From Burkholderiaceae bacterium (GTDB lineage: Bacteria > Pseudomonadota > Gammaproteobacteria > Burkholderiales > Burkholderiaceae): a stretch of 64,000 bases of DNA. Both the position numbers and the translations under genes were made by a program. Location of the stretch: positions 1-64,000 of the forward strand of contig CANJBQ010000004.1 in NCBI GenBank assembly GCA_947472645.1. Direction: 5' to 3'. Position 1 is the stretch's first letter; each line of letters starts with the position of its first letter. A model generated the notes under the pieces. That model was given only the letters and a program-made list of their open reading frames with translations, did no database searches and was not told the origin of the DNA. Below, one piece after another: positions 7,724-17,905 of the stretch.

Positions 7724-9118
7724 ATGCTAGAAAATCTAACAGACCGTTTAAGTCGCGTGGTTAAAACCATTCGCGGACAAGCTCGCCTTACAGAAGAAAA
7801 TACTTCTGAGATGCTTCGTGAAATACGCTTAGCTCTTTTAGAAGCTGACGTCTCACTACCCGTCATTAAAGAATTATTAGCCAATATCAAACAAAAAGCC
7901 CTAGGTGAAGAAGTTATTTCTAGCTTAACACCAGGACAAGCTTTAGTGGGGATTGTCAAAGAAGAATTAGTCAACATCATGAACGGCGGTGAGATCCCGA
8001 ATGCCGGCTCTCCTGGAAAACTTAATTTAGCCACCCAACCTCCTGCTGTCATCTTAATGGCTGGATTACAAGGGGCGGGTAAAACCACCACTGTCGCAAA
8101 ACTCGCCAAATGGCTGATTCGCACCCAAAAGAAAAAAGTCCTAACGGTCTCTTGTGACGTCTATCGTCCTGCGGCAATTGAGCAGTTAAAAAAAGTAACT
8201 GCGCAAGCCGGAGCTGATTGGTTTGAAAGTAGTGCCGACCAAAAACCAAAAGATATCGCCAATGCGGCGATTGATTGGGCAAAACGTCATTACTATGATG
8301 TTCTTTTGGTCGATACCGCCGGTCGCCTAGGTATTGATGAAGCGATGATGGCAGAAATCTCAGCCCTTCACGAAGCTGTCAACCCCATTGAGACCCTATT
8401 TGTTGTGGATGCTATGTTAGGGCAAGATGCCGTCAATACTGCGAAGGCGTTTCATGCTGCACTTCCTTTAACTGGTGTGATCCTGACCAAGCTTGATGGT
8501 GACTCGAGAGGTGGCGCAGCACTTTCAGTTCGGCATATTACTGGTGTACCCCTCAAGTTTGTTGGCGTGTCTGAAAAAATTGATGGCCTAGACCCCTTTG
8601 ATGCGGAAAGAATGGCCGGCCGAATTCTCGGTATGGGGGATATTCTGGCGCTGGTTGAAGAAGCGCAAAAGAATGTTGATCACAAAGAAGCTGAAAAGCT
8701 GGTCGCAAAGATCAAAAAAGGTGGTTTTGATCTCTCTGACTTTAGAAGTCAAATCACCCAAATGCGTAACATGGGGGGGTTATCCAACTTGATGGATAAG
8801 TTGCCAGCGCAAATGGCTCAAGCAGCAGCAAAAACAGATATGAATGCTGCCGAAAAAAATATTCAGCGCATGCAAGGCATCATCGATAGTATGACGCCGC
8901 AAGAACGCTCTAAGCCAGACTTACTTAAGGCTAGTCGTAAACGTAGGATTGCGCAAGGTGCCGGTGTTCAAGTTCAAGAAGTCAATCGAATGCTAGGTCA
9001 ATTCGAACAAATGCAAACCATGATGAAACAATTTAGTGGCGGCAAAATGGCGCGCATGATGGGGCAAATGGCAGCCAAAGGAATGGGCAAGGCTTTAGGC
9101 AAAGGGCCCTTTAAATAA
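7724..9118 (+). CDS. ffh: Signal recognition particle GTPase Ffh (SRP54)
   Basis: Binds 4.5S RNA and signal sequences of membrane proteins emerging from the ribosome and docks with FtsY. In order: N domain (1-90), G domain with P-loop GLQGAGKTTT, DVYRPAAIEQL, DTAGRLGID and TKLDGDSRGG, and a methionine-rich M domain (about 300-464) ending MMGQMAAKGMGKALGKGPFK. Length 464 is normal. No Shine-Dalgarno is visible in the 20 bases before the ATG, so initiation may be leaderless or depend on other features. Confidence 0.98.
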   Translation: MLENLTDRLSRVVKTIRGQARLTEENTSEMLREIRLALLEADVSLPVIKELLANIKQKALGEEVISSLTPGQALVGIVKEELVNIMNGGEIPNAGSPGKLNLATQPPAVILMAGLQGAGKTTTVAKLAKWLIRTQKKKVLTVSCDVYRPAAIEQLKKVTAQAGADWFESSADQKPKDIANAAIDWAKRHYYDVLLVDTAGRLGIDEAMMAEISALHEAVNPIETLFVVDAMLGQDAVNTAKAFHAALPLTGVILTKLDGDSRGGAALSVRHITGVPLKFVGVSEKIDGLDPFDAERMAGRILGMGDILALVEEAQKNVDHKEAEKLVAKIKKGGFDLSDFRSQITQMRNMGGLSNLMDKLPAQMAQAAAKTDMNAAEKNIQRMQGIIDSMTPQERSKPDLLKASRKRRIAQGAGVQVQEVNRMLGQFEQMQTMMKQFSGGKMARMMGQMAAKGMGKALGKGPFK

Positions 9119-9136
9119 AACGAGTCCTCCAAAAGG

Positions 9137-10879
9137 CTACTTCATTAAATCCTTTAGGTTTTGAAGGACCTGATCAACAGGAACTTGCGTAGCGGTGGCT
9201 TCCGTTCTTGCCTGCACCTCAACAAAACCCTCTTTCAAGCTTCTCTCACCAACCACAACGCGATAAGGGACTCCAATTAACTCCCAATCGGCAAACATCG
9301 CCCCTGGACGCTCGCCTCGATCATCAATAACTACCTCAAAGCCAGCAGTCATCATCTGCTCATAAAGATCATCTGCCGTCTTTTTGACGATGTCTGAACG
9401 GTCATAAGACACGGGACAGATCACTACTTGGAATGGCGCAATCGATGCCGGCCAAATGATGCCTTTGTCATCATGACACTGTTCAATAGCAGCGCCTAAA
9501 AGACGTGTAACTCCGATACCGTAGCACCCCATGACTAATGGCTTTGATTTTCCATTTTCATCAAGAAAGTTGGCTTTCATCGACTCAGAGTATTTTGTTC
9601 CCAACATAAAGACGTGGCCTACTTCGATGCCCCGACATATTTCGAGAGTGCCTTTGCCATCTGGGGACGCGTCGCCCTCAATCACATTACGAAGATCGAT
9701 GGCCGTCACCTTGGGTAAATCTTTCTCCCAATTCACACCCTTGAAATGAAAGCCCGTCTCATTCGCACCGCAAATCCAATCGGTCATGTCTAGCACGGTT
9801 AAATCAGCTATCAGAGTTACCTGTTGAGCTAAACCTACCGGACCAATTGAGCCTGGGGCAGCACCAAAGGTATTCAAGATTTCCGACTCTGTAGCCATCC
9901 TAAAATCGGCGAGGCCTGGTACTTTTTTCAGCTTTACTTCGTTGAGCTCATGGTCAGCTCGTAATAACACAGCAAATATTTTTGCTTTACCAGCAATGAT
10001 CTGCCCGTGCTCATCAAAACTATCCGCCGCGAAGGCAATCGTTTTTACTGTTTTTTCTAATGCTTGATTCAGAAATTTTGCAACATCCTCACATTTACTG
10101 ATACCAGGTGTAGCAACTTTTTCTATACTTTCTTGTGGCGTTTGGCTCTGCTTGATGGCACTAAAGGCTTGCGCAGCTTCTAAATTGGCAGCATATTCAG
10201 AGTCTTTACAATATACAATCGCATCTTCACCCGTATCAGCAATGACATGAAACTCTTGACTGCCACTTCCGCCAATGGCACCATTATCTGCCGCAACAGC
10301 CCTATAGTTCAAACCCAGCCGCGCAAAAATACGATGATATGCATCAAACATCTTGGCATAAGAAGCGCGCATCCCTTCTTCGTCTTTATCAAACGAATAG
10401 GCGTCTTTCATCAGAAACTCTCGGCCTCGCATAATCCCAAATCGTGGCCTTCTCTCATCGCGAAACTTACTCTGAATTTGATATAAATTAATAGGAAGCT
10501 GTTTGTAACTTTTAATTTCATTTCTAGCGATATCTGTCACCACCTCTTCAGAGGTGGGCTGTAAAACAAAACCGCGATCATGACGATCTTTAAATCTTAG
10601 TAATTCTGGTCCCATTTTTTGTAGACGCCCTGACTCTTCCCATAATTCTCCGGGCTGCACAAATGGCATTAACATTTCGATGGCACCGGCGCGGTTCATT
10701 TCTTCGCGAACAATTTCTTCAACTTTACGAATCACTCGCAAGCCGATCGGCATGTAGTTATAGATGCCCGCACCGATTTTTCGAATCATCCCAGCTCGCA
10801 TCATTAATTGATGAGATACGATTTCTGCATCAGCAGGGGCTTCTTTTAATGTCAATATGAATGTTTGAGTAGCTTTCAT
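9137..10879 (-). CDS. proS: Prolyl-tRNA synthetase (bacterial type with editing domain)
   Basis: Charges tRNA-Pro. A 580-residue protein with class II motifs: motif 2 [16 protein letters not shown] and motif 3 [17 protein letters not shown]. The long middle segment (about 225-400) is the INS editing domain that hydrolyses Ala-tRNA-Pro, so this is the full bacterial form rather than the short archaeal type. A C-terminal anticodon-binding domain (from about 460) includes [11 protein letters not shown]. The gene converges on ffh and diverges from rppH. Confidence 0.98.
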   Translation of the reverse strand: MKATQTFILTLKEAPADAEIVSHQLMMRAGMIRKIGAGIYNYMPIGLRVIRKVEEIVREEMNRAGAIEMLMPFVQPGELWEESGRLQKMGPELLRFKDRHDRGFVLQPTSEEVVTDIARNEIKSYKQLPINLYQIQSKFRDERRPRFGIMRGREFLMKDAYSFDKDEEGMRASYAKMFDAYHRIFARLGLNYRAVAADNGAIGGSGSQEFHVIADTGEDAIVYCKDSEYAANLEAAQAFSAIKQSQTPQESIEKVATPGISKCEDVAKFLNQALEKTVKTIAFAADSFDEHGQIIAGKAKIFAVLLRADHELNEVKLKKVPGLADFRMATESEILNTFGAAPGSIGPVGLAQQVTLIADLTVLDMTDWICGANETGFHFKGVNWEKDLPKVTAIDLRNVIEGDASPDGKGTLEICRGIEVGHVFMLGTKYSESMKANFLDENGKSKPLVMGCYGIGVTRLLGAAIEQCHDDKGIIWPASIAPFQVVICPVSYDRSDIVKKTADDLYEQMMTAGFEVVIDDRGERPGAMFADWELIGVPYRVVVGERSLKEGFVEVQARTEATATQVPVDQVLQNLKDLMK

Positions 10880-10893
10880 GAATTCTTTATAGA

Positions 10894-10899
10894 TATAAT
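10894..10899 (+). promoter_or_regulatory. Candidate -10 box for rppH
   Basis: A perfect TATAAT lies 36 bases before the rppH start in the short proS/rppH divergent gap. No good -35 is found at normal spacing; TTGAGT is 23 bases upstream, which is too far. Tentative. Confidence 0.35.
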
Positions 10900-10934
10900 C
10901 AATTCATTGATTTTAAAGGATTCGGAAAGTTATC

Positions 10935-11522
10935 ATGCTCGATAAAGAGGGTTACAGACCTAATGTCGGGATAATTCTCCTCAATCAGCGTAACGAAGTA
11001 TTCTGGGGCAAGCGTATTGGCCAGCATTCGTGGCAGTTTCCACAAGGTGGAATTCAACATGGTGAAAACCCCAAAGAGGCTATGTTTCGTGAGCTGCAAG
11101 AAGAGGTTGGATTATTACCGGAGCACGTCCAAGTGATTGGACGAACAAAAGATTGGATACGTTATGACGTTCCGGAGGAGTTCTTGCGAAGAAATTCCGC
11201 TCAAAAACCTCGGCGTATTAGCTATAAAGGCCAAAAGCAAATTTGGTTCTTACTGAGGATGATTGGCCGAGATAATGATATTTCGTTGAGAGCTACCGAT
11301 CATCCTGAATTCGATGCTTGGCGTTGGAATCACTATTGGATTCCGCTTGATGCAGTGATTGAATTCAAACGAGATGTCTACTCGCAGGCGCTCTGTGAAC
11401 TGGCGAGATACTTAAGTAGAAAAACACATTTAATGACCTTGCCGTGGAACTCTACATTAGAGGAATACCATCCAGCTATCCATGTAACACCCAGTCCTTC
11501 ATCTGTTGATACTCCTCAATAA
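10935..11522 (+). CDS. rppH: RNA pyrophosphohydrolase (Nudix family)
   Basis: Removes pyrophosphate from the 5' triphosphate of mRNA, starting 5'-end-dependent decay. The full Nudix box is visible at about residues 38-60 as [23 protein letters not shown], preceded by WQFPQGG. The N-terminus [15 protein letters not shown] is diagnostic for RppH/NudH. At 195 residues it is slightly longer than E. coli RppH (176); the extra C-terminal part is Pro/Ser/Thr-rich. GGAAAG precedes the ATG. The CNP1-like gene follows 8 bases later. Confidence 0.96.
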   Translation: MLDKEGYRPNVGIILLNQRNEVFWGKRIGQHSWQFPQGGIQHGENPKEAMFRELQEEVGLLPEHVQVIGRTKDWIRYDVPEEFLRRNSAQKPRRISYKGQKQIWFLLRMIGRDNDISLRATDHPEFDAWRWNHYWIPLDAVIEFKRDVYSQALCELARYLSRKTHLMTLPWNSTLEEYHPAIHVTPSPSSVDTPQ

Positions 11523-11530
11523 AGAAACTT

Positions 11531-12064
11531 ATGCCTACCTATTTTTTTCGTATCGCCTGTTTCATTATTGCCTTTCTATTTAGTCAAAATAGCCTTTCTC
11601 AATCTCGCCTTTTTCAGGACTTGTCGGAGCTTAATTCAACCGAGGTCAAGATAGAACCAAAAGTTGAGTTTCCTAAAACCCCTCCCCAAGGAAAAGATTT
11701 AATCCCATTCACCCCTTCTGCAGATAGTAAAACCCTTCAATTTTTCTTGGACCCCAAAAATATTATGGTCGTTCAAAATATCGTGCAGTATGTTGTTGTC
11801 ATCCGCAGTCCTGAGGGAGCAGAGCAAACCTTATTGGCAGGTATTAACTGTTCTATATTTTTAAAGCGGACATATGCCTCACTTCAAAATGGCGTCTGGC
11901 AAGTAATGAGTGACAATGAATGGCGGCCTATCTCTAATTTAGGTTATAACAACTATCAAGCTTATTTGGGCAGAAGAGCTTTTTGTGCTGGAGATACAGC
12001 AAACAGCAACATATCTGATATTATTTTTCGTCTGAAAGATAACGATCAGAATCGCTATCGCTAA
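11531..12064 (+). CDS. CNP1-like family secreted protein
   Basis: A 177-residue protein with an N-terminal signal peptide (hydrophobic FRIACFIIAFLF, likely cleavage after about residue 23). It matches the CNP1-like family (named from a cryptic neisserial protein), which in beta-proteobacteria often sits by rppH and proB as here. The mature part has two cysteines (GINCSIF and RAFCAG) that could form a disulfide in the periplasm. Function unknown. It is probably co-transcribed with rppH and converges on proB with only 8 bases between them. Confidence 0.75.
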   Translation: MPTYFFRIACFIIAFLFSQNSLSQSRLFQDLSELNSTEVKIEPKVEFPKTPPQGKDLIPFTPSADSKTLQFFLDPKNIMVVQNIVQYVVVIRSPEGAEQTLLAGINCSIFLKRTYASLQNGVWQVMSDNEWRPISNLGYNNYQAYLGRRAFCAGDTANSNISDIIFRLKDNDQNRYR

Positions 12065-12072
12065 AAGTATCT

Positions 12073-12873
12073 CTAAACTACTGCCGTTGCAATCAGTTGT
12101 GTACCAATCATTTCTCCGCTCGCTAATCTGAGTAGTACATCTTGCTCATGACCAGAAGCAATAATGGTATGTGATCGATGACGCGCCACCATCTTTGCTG
12201 CGAGTACCTTGGTTAACATACCACCTTTACCCAAAGAGCTTCCAGCACCACCAGCAATGATCTCTAGATTTGGTTCCCCAGCTTTGGCTTCTTGAATCAA
12301 TGAAGCATCAGGATTTTTACGCGGATCGTCAGTGTATAAACCATCCTGATCAGTCAAAATAATGAGCAAATCAGCTCCAATTAAATTGGCAACAAGTGCC
12401 GCCAGAGTGTCATTATCACCAAACTTAATTTCATCGGTTACGACGGTATCATTTTCATTAATGATAGGAACAACGCCTAACTTTAATAAATTATCTAATG
12501 TTGCTTTAGCGTTATCGTATCGCTCTTGATTCGCCAAATCCGCATTGGTCAATAAAACCTGTGCCGTATGAATACCGTACTGAAAAAAAGCGGTCTCGTA
12601 AACCTGCACCAAACCCATTTGTCCGACGGCTGCGGCGGCTTGAAGATCATGGATCTCCTCTGGACGCTCTTTCCAGCCTAAGCGCTGCATTCCTTCAGCA
12701 ATCGCTCCCGAGCTCACCATGAGGACTTCTTTGCCAGTATCGCGTAACTTGGCCACTTGACTCGCCCATCGATTAATCGCCTCCTTGTCCAATCCTTCTC
12801 CATGATTGGTAACAAGACTCGATCCGACTTTAATGACGATTCTTTTGGCCTCTTTACATACGGAAACTGTCAT
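12073..12873 (-). CDS. proB: Glutamate 5-kinase, short form without PUA domain
   Basis: First step of proline synthesis: phosphorylates L-glutamate with ATP. The amino-acid-kinase domain is complete: [11 protein letters not shown] at the N-terminus, [28 protein letters not shown] and [13 protein letters not shown]. The protein stops at [10 protein letters not shown], about residue 266, where most relatives (about 370 residues) continue into an RNA-binding-like PUA domain. No PUA remnant can hide downstream because the CNP1 gene ends 8 bases away. The ATG at 12873 is preferred over the GTG at 12879: it lies 2 bases after the obg stop and GGAAAAGAG precedes it. Confidence 0.93.
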   Translation of the reverse strand: MTVSVCKEAKRIVIKVGSSLVTNHGEGLDKEAINRWASQVAKLRDTGKEVLMVSSGAIAEGMQRLGWKERPEEIHDLQAAAAVGQMGLVQVYETAFFQYGIHTAQVLLTNADLANQERYDNAKATLDNLLKLGVVPIINENDTVVTDEIKFGDNDTLAALVANLIGADLLIILTDQDGLYTDDPRKNPDASLIQEAKAGEPNLEIIAGGAGSSLGKGGMLTKVLAAKMVARHRSHTIIASGHEQDVLLRLASGEMIGTQLIATAVV

Positions 12874-12875
12874 GG

Positions 12876-13961
<1,086 letters not shown>

Positions 13962-13972
13962 TTATGTTCCAA

Positions 13973-14003
13973 TAAAAAAGGCCTCGCAAAGGGGCGAGGC
14001 CTT
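13973..14003 (-). terminator. Strong rho-independent terminator between rpmA and obg
   Basis: A perfect 10-bp stem (AAGGCCTCGC with GCGAGGCCTT, 6-base loop) is followed on the minus strand by TTTTTT. Its T-tract ends 12 bases before the obg ATG, so no ordinary promoter fits between terminator and gene. It probably acts as an internal attenuator. Confidence 0.88.
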
Positions 14004-14035
14004 GATCTGAATGGTATCAATCAGTCAGGCAATAA

Positions 14036-14296
14036 TTATGCTTGCGGTAAAACTGAAACAACAGATTTCTTTAAAATTCCTTTAATAGAGAACTCAACAT
14101 GTCCATCTACTAAAGCATATAGCGTGTGGTCCTTGCCTATGCCAACATTAGGACCAGCGTGTACACGAGTACCACGTTGACGAATAATGATCCCACCAGC
14201 ATTAATGGCTTGACCGCCATATACTTTTACACCTAATCGTTTTGATTCTGAATCACGGCCGTTTCTTGTTGAACCGCCGCCTTTTTTCTGTGCCAT
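14036..14296 (-). CDS. rpmA: 50S ribosomal protein L27
   Basis: 86 residues beginning [16 protein letters not shown], the conserved L27 N-terminus that reaches the peptidyl-transferase centre, followed by [10 protein letters not shown] and [10 protein letters not shown]. No Firmicute-type cleavable extension is present. It lies 24 bases after rplU and is translated from the same mRNA. Confidence 0.99.
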   Translation of the reverse strand: MAQKKGGGSTRNGRDSESKRLGVKVYGGQAINAGGIIIRQRGTRVHAGPNVGIGKDHTLYALVDGHVEFSIKGILKKSVVSVLPQA

Positions 14297-14320
14297 AAGA
14301 TACCCCTGTTATGCCTTTAG

Positions 14321-14632
14321 TTAAGCCAAAATATTATTAATCAAAATTTCTGTGAAATTTTGGCGATGCCCTTGACGCTTTTGATAATGCTTACGTCTGC
14401 GCATTTTAAAAATCTTCACTTTGTCGTGACGACCCTGGGCGATAACAGTGGCTGTTACGGAAGCACCAACTACCAAAGGCTCACCAAACTTCAATGAGTC
14501 ACCAGCCCCAATGGCTAGTACTTGGTCGATAATGATTTCGCTACCAATGTCCGCAGGTATCTGTTCTATTTTCAATTTTTCACCAGAAGCAACTTTATAT
14601 TGCTTGCCGCCGGTTTTTATGACCGCGTACAT
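14321..14632 (-). CDS. rplU: 50S ribosomal protein L21
   Basis: 103 residues starting [14 protein letters not shown] and containing [20 protein letters not shown], the L21 rRNA-binding C-terminus. The ORF track runs 20 codons further upstream, but that region is the mRNA leader: ATG 14632 has GAGAGGA at good spacing, and the conserved family N-terminus begins there. First gene of rplU-rpmA-(obg-proB), behind a consensus promoter. Confidence 0.98.
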   Translation of the reverse strand: MYAVIKTGGKQYKVASGEKLKIEQIPADIGSEIIIDQVLAIGAGDSLKFGEPLVVGASVTATVIAQGRHDKVKIFKMRRRKHYQKRQGHRQNFTEILINNILA

Positions 14633-14692
14633 ATTAAATCCTCTCGAAAGGGTTAATTCCCAAATATTCCCAAATAAATTGGGAAGCCTCAA

Positions 14693-14721
14693 ATTATAAC
14701 CCGCCGTTTTATCGCTGTCAA
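14693..14721 (-). promoter_or_regulatory. Consensus sigma70 promoter of rplU-rpmA
   Basis: Perfect TTGACA (14716-14721) and TATAAT (14693-14698) on the minus strand with a 17-base spacer. The predicted start is near 14686, giving a leader of about 55 bases that contains the self-complementary segment CCCAATTTATTTGGG. Confidence 0.92.
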
Positions 14722-14797
14722 AGCCTTGTTAGTTATACAAAACCTTTGATCTCTCCAATCCCTAAGAAATTGACTTAAAATAACGAAAGACAACCCC

Positions 14798-14819
14798 AAG
14801 AATAACTTAAGTTATTCTT
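14798..14819. promoter_or_regulatory. 22-bp perfect palindrome upstream of ispB
   Basis: The half-site AAGAATAACTT is followed immediately by its exact reverse complement, 19 bases before the ispB ATG. With no loop it fits a dimer-binding operator better than an RNA hairpin, though T-richness after it could also make a weak terminator. The binding protein is unknown. Confidence 0.5.
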
Positions 14820-14838
14820 TTTAAAAGACTTATTACTG

Positions 14839-15855
14839 ATGAACGTAGCCAACAGCCAACCCAAGCAAATCGTCAATTTGACCACAATCGTCGATCCGAT
14901 TCGTTTAGATATGCAAGAGTTAGATCTAGTCATTAAACATCGACTTTCTTCTGATGTTGCTTTAATTAATCAAATTTCTCAATATTTGGTTGAGGCTGGC
15001 GGCAAAAGAGTGCGCCCTGCACTTTTATTTTTGATTGCCAATGCATTAGGAAATGGTCTGTCAGTTCCTTTTCGTCATGAAATCGCAGCTGTTCTTGAGT
15101 TTATTCATACCGCCACCCTATTACATGATGATGTGGTCGATGAGTCTGATCTAAGGCGCGGTCGTAAAACAGCAAATGCTGTGTTCGGAAATGCTGCAAG
15201 TGTTTTAGTGGGTGACTTTCTCTATTCAAGAGCTTTTCAGATGATGGTAATTCCCGGAGATCTAAAAATCATGGAGATACTATCAAGTGCTACAAATATT
15301 ATTTCTGAAGGGGAAGTATTGCAATTGCTTAATCTCAATGACCCTCTTGTCAATGAAGAAAAATATCTTAAAGTCATTTTATATAAAACGGCGAAATTAT
15401 TTGAAGCCTCTGCTGAGCTCGGTGCTGTTTTAGCAAAAGCAACTCCAGCGCAAACCAAAGCTGCAGCAGAATTCGGTCAACATATTGGTGTCGTTTTTCA
15501 ACTGATTGATGATTGGTTGGATTATGCGGCAACCTCAGCTGCCATGGGTAAAAATGCAGGTGATGATCTCAGAGAAGGAAAACCTACCTTACCCCTCATT
15601 TATCTTTTAAGTCACGGCAACTCTATACAAAAAGAAATGGCCACCCGTGCTATTGAAAAAATTGAAGAGTTAGATGATGATTTTTACGAGTCCGTCATGC
15701 GGGAAGTCAATACCAGTGGAGCTTTAGATTACACCATCCAGCAAGCAGAGGTCGTTGCTGAAAAAGCGCGGCGTTGCCTTTGCGAGTTTCCAGATAATGA
15801 GAGTACAAAGTCGCTATTTCAACTCTGTGACTACTCACTGTCAAGATCCTTCTAG
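14839..15855 (+). CDS. ispB: Octaprenyl (polyprenyl) diphosphate synthase
   Basis: Makes the polyprenyl side chain of ubiquinone. Trans-prenyltransferase motifs: GGKRVRPAL, the first Asp-rich motif LLHDDVVDESDLRRG (about residues 94-107) and the second QLIDDWLDY (about 222). Length 338 is normal. It diverges from rplU as in many proteobacteria. Its TAG stop shares the bases CTAG with the stop of the convergent lipoprotein gene. Chain length (C40) is inferred. Confidence 0.95.
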   Translation: MNVANSQPKQIVNLTTIVDPIRLDMQELDLVIKHRLSSDVALINQISQYLVEAGGKRVRPALLFLIANALGNGLSVPFRHEIAAVLEFIHTATLLHDDVVDESDLRRGRKTANAVFGNAASVLVGDFLYSRAFQMMVIPGDLKIMEILSSATNIISEGEVLQLLNLNDPLVNEEKYLKVILYKTAKLFEASAELGAVLAKATPAQTKAAAEFGQHIGVVFQLIDDWLDYAATSAAMGKNAGDDLREGKPTLPLIYLLSHGNSIQKEMATRAIEKIEELDDDFYESVMREVNTSGALDYTIQQAEVVAEKARRCLCEFPDNESTKSLFQLCDYSLSRSF

Positions 15856-16262
15856 TTAGAGACTCTCCTCAAAACCATTGATACTTCTTTGGATTGATTC
15901 TTAGTAATGACAGTGTAAGCCTGATCATTAATAAATACTAATGAGCCGTGATCGACAATTTTTGCCATCACGGAGTAAGAATGATTTTCTAAAATTTGTC
16001 GGCGATCATAATTGATCTCAAAGAAAATTGGCGTTTGACCTAACGGTGAAATTATTTTTTTATTGAGGATGATATAAGGGGCATCCGCCAGCGATACGTC
16101 CGCCAAAATAACTTCTAAATATGCACTAGGTGTCAATGCAATTCTTTCACGATAAATGACTGTACCTTTTATCACATCATTTGACGATTGCGTTGTCGAA
16201 CAACCCACCATGACAGCGCAGAAGAAAAACATTTCGATAAGTTTGATCTTTTGATATTTCAA
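15852..16262 (-). CDS. YbaY/YscW-like lipoprotein
   Basis: A 136-residue predicted lipoprotein: signal sequence ending in the lipobox VMVGC (Cys about residue 21), then a beta-rich domain with GTVIYRERIALTPSAYLEVILADVS, the opening typical of the YbaY/YscW family. Function not known in detail. It starts at TTG (16262), whose bases overlap the mscS stop as TTGA; AAAGAG lies upstream. The internal ATG at residue 11 would leave a signal peptide without positive charge, so TTG is preferred. Likely anchored in the outer or inner membrane facing the periplasm. Confidence 0.75.
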   Translation of the reverse strand: MKYQKIKLIEMFFFCAVMVGCSTTQSSNDVIKGTVIYRERIALTPSAYLEVILADVSLADAPYIILNKKIISPLGQTPIFFEINYDRRQILENHSYSVMAKIVDHGSLVFINDQAYTVITKNQSKEVSMVLRRVSN

Positions 16263-17845
16263 GATAACTCTTTGGCGATAACTGGATCATGAGGCTGAGA
16301 CATAAAATGCGGCGACATGATTTGAATACCTGCAGTATTAAACTCATCTTGGATTTTTTGATGGAGCTCTGAAAGAGTTTTAACCTGTTCTGCAGGATGT
16401 AGGGTGTGAAAAAATAATTGATACTCTACATAAAAATCGCTTAAAGCCCTCTGATATACATAAGGCGTAGGTAATTTTTGGATATTATCGATTGTGTTTG
16501 CTGCAGTGATTAACATGTGATGAATCTTTCGCCACGGAGCATCATAACCAATCGTTACCGTGGTCGATATTAAAGAACCAGTCGCATCATTAAGGCGCGT
16601 AAAGTTTTCTATGGAGTTGGCAATAATGACGGAATTAGGGATAGTGGTCTCAATTTTATTTTGAGACTGTATTTTGGTGGCTAATCCGCCAATCTCTGTT
16701 ACGACTCCCCTAACTCCATTCACTTGTACAAAATCACCAACTCGCAAAGCTCTCGAATACACCACCACAAGACCGCTCATTAACTGCGTCACAAGTCCCG
16801 TAGACCCTAAAGAAATAATGACGCCTAGAAAAACAGATAATCCTTTAAAAGCCTCGCTATTAGAACCAGGAATAAATGGGTAAATGATGGCAATACAAAG
16901 TCCCCAGATTATCACCCCTGTAATACGCTGGGTGGCGCTTACTGTTTCAAAATGGAGGAAAGGAATCTTTAACTGCCCCGATTGCACTCTACGAAAAAAT
17001 ACTTTTAGAAGATCCAATAGTGATCGGGTAATAAAAATAACTATAAAGATCGTAATTAAATTGGGTATCGCAGATAAAGCAGATTCTACAATCCATCGAA
17101 TTGTATTACTAACTTGTAAGCCTAATTGATGACCTAAAGGATAGGTTAAAGGAAAACGGCTTAAGGAGTATGTGATCCATGCATATATAAAAATCAGCAA
17201 AAATAACCAACTAATGACTTGTGTCAAGCGGGCTGCAAACATAAATAAGTATTCGGTCCAATGAGCTCCGCTAGTCTTCGAAGGAAATTGATGACATTTC
17301 ATGAGTAAAAAATGAGAGAGCCAATTTAAACTTCGACGAAGAACCACTATGGCGATAACTAGTGCAATCGTCGCAATCAGCACTAAAAGGGCTTCATGCA
17401 ACATGAAGGAAAGCTTTGTTTGCTGATACTTAGCCGTTTTAAGCTCATTCAGTATCTCAACCGTTCTAGAAACAATCAACTCCATGCTTTCACCAGATTC
17501 GAGATCGATATCTTTCTCAATCAATGAGAATAAATGACGAGTACCTAAGTGAAACTGGAATCCTTTTTCACCCGCAAGCGTAAAAGGAATCCCTTGAATT
17601 TCGTTTGTCAGCTCGCTCGTCTCAACTTGGTCAACACGTTTGATCGCGTTATCTACCCGGACCTCAGGTGAGGCTCCGTTTAATGGGGCTCTAAAAATTG
17701 CAATATCTCTATTCATCAGCGACAAAACAGCTGGGCGAGGACTTAGGTCGGTTTTGGTCTGCGCAATAGACATTTGAGAGAACATCCCTCCCAAAAAGAA
17801 AACGATACTCATACTAATCAATTTTAAAATTGAGTAAAGACGCAT
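16259..17845 (-). CDS. MscS-family mechanosensitive ion channel with long periplasmic N-domain
   Basis: A 528-residue membrane protein. A signal-like segment (about 5-28) precedes a soluble region (30-140), then several transmembrane helices. The conserved MscS pore and beta domain follow: LGVIISLGSTGLVTQLMSGLVVVYSRALRVGDFVQV, RGVVTEIGGLATKI and TTIPNSVI, plus the C-terminal alpha/beta part. It opens on membrane tension and releases solutes in osmotic downshock. Larger than MscS (286) and smaller than MscK. Translationally coupled to the downstream lipoprotein gene. Confidence 0.9.
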   Translation of the reverse strand: MRLYSILKLISMSIVFFLGGMFSQMSIAQTKTDLSPRPAVLSLMNRDIAIFRAPLNGASPEVRVDNAIKRVDQVETSELTNEIQGIPFTLAGEKGFQFHLGTRHLFSLIEKDIDLESGESMELIVSRTVEILNELKTAKYQQTKLSFMLHEALLVLIATIALVIAIVVLRRSLNWLSHFLLMKCHQFPSKTSGAHWTEYLFMFAARLTQVISWLFLLIFIYAWITYSLSRFPLTYPLGHQLGLQVSNTIRWIVESALSAIPNLITIFIVIFITRSLLDLLKVFFRRVQSGQLKIPFLHFETVSATQRITGVIIWGLCIAIIYPFIPGSNSEAFKGLSVFLGVIISLGSTGLVTQLMSGLVVVYSRALRVGDFVQVNGVRGVVTEIGGLATKIQSQNKIETTIPNSVIIANSIENFTRLNDATGSLISTTVTIGYDAPWRKIHHMLITAANTIDNIQKLPTPYVYQRALSDFYVEYQLFFHTLHPAEQVKTLSELHQKIQDEFNTAGIQIMSPHFMSQPHDPVIAKELS

Positions 17846-17905
17846 TTTGGGCTCTCTTTTGTTTTTAGTGAGAAAATTTAAGTTACTCTATTTTGCCTAA
17901 TTTTG

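Noticed and set aside
14633-14692. Upstream extension of rplU
   Set aside because: The region is the mRNA leader just downstream of a consensus promoter; L21 proteins begin at MYAVIKTGG.
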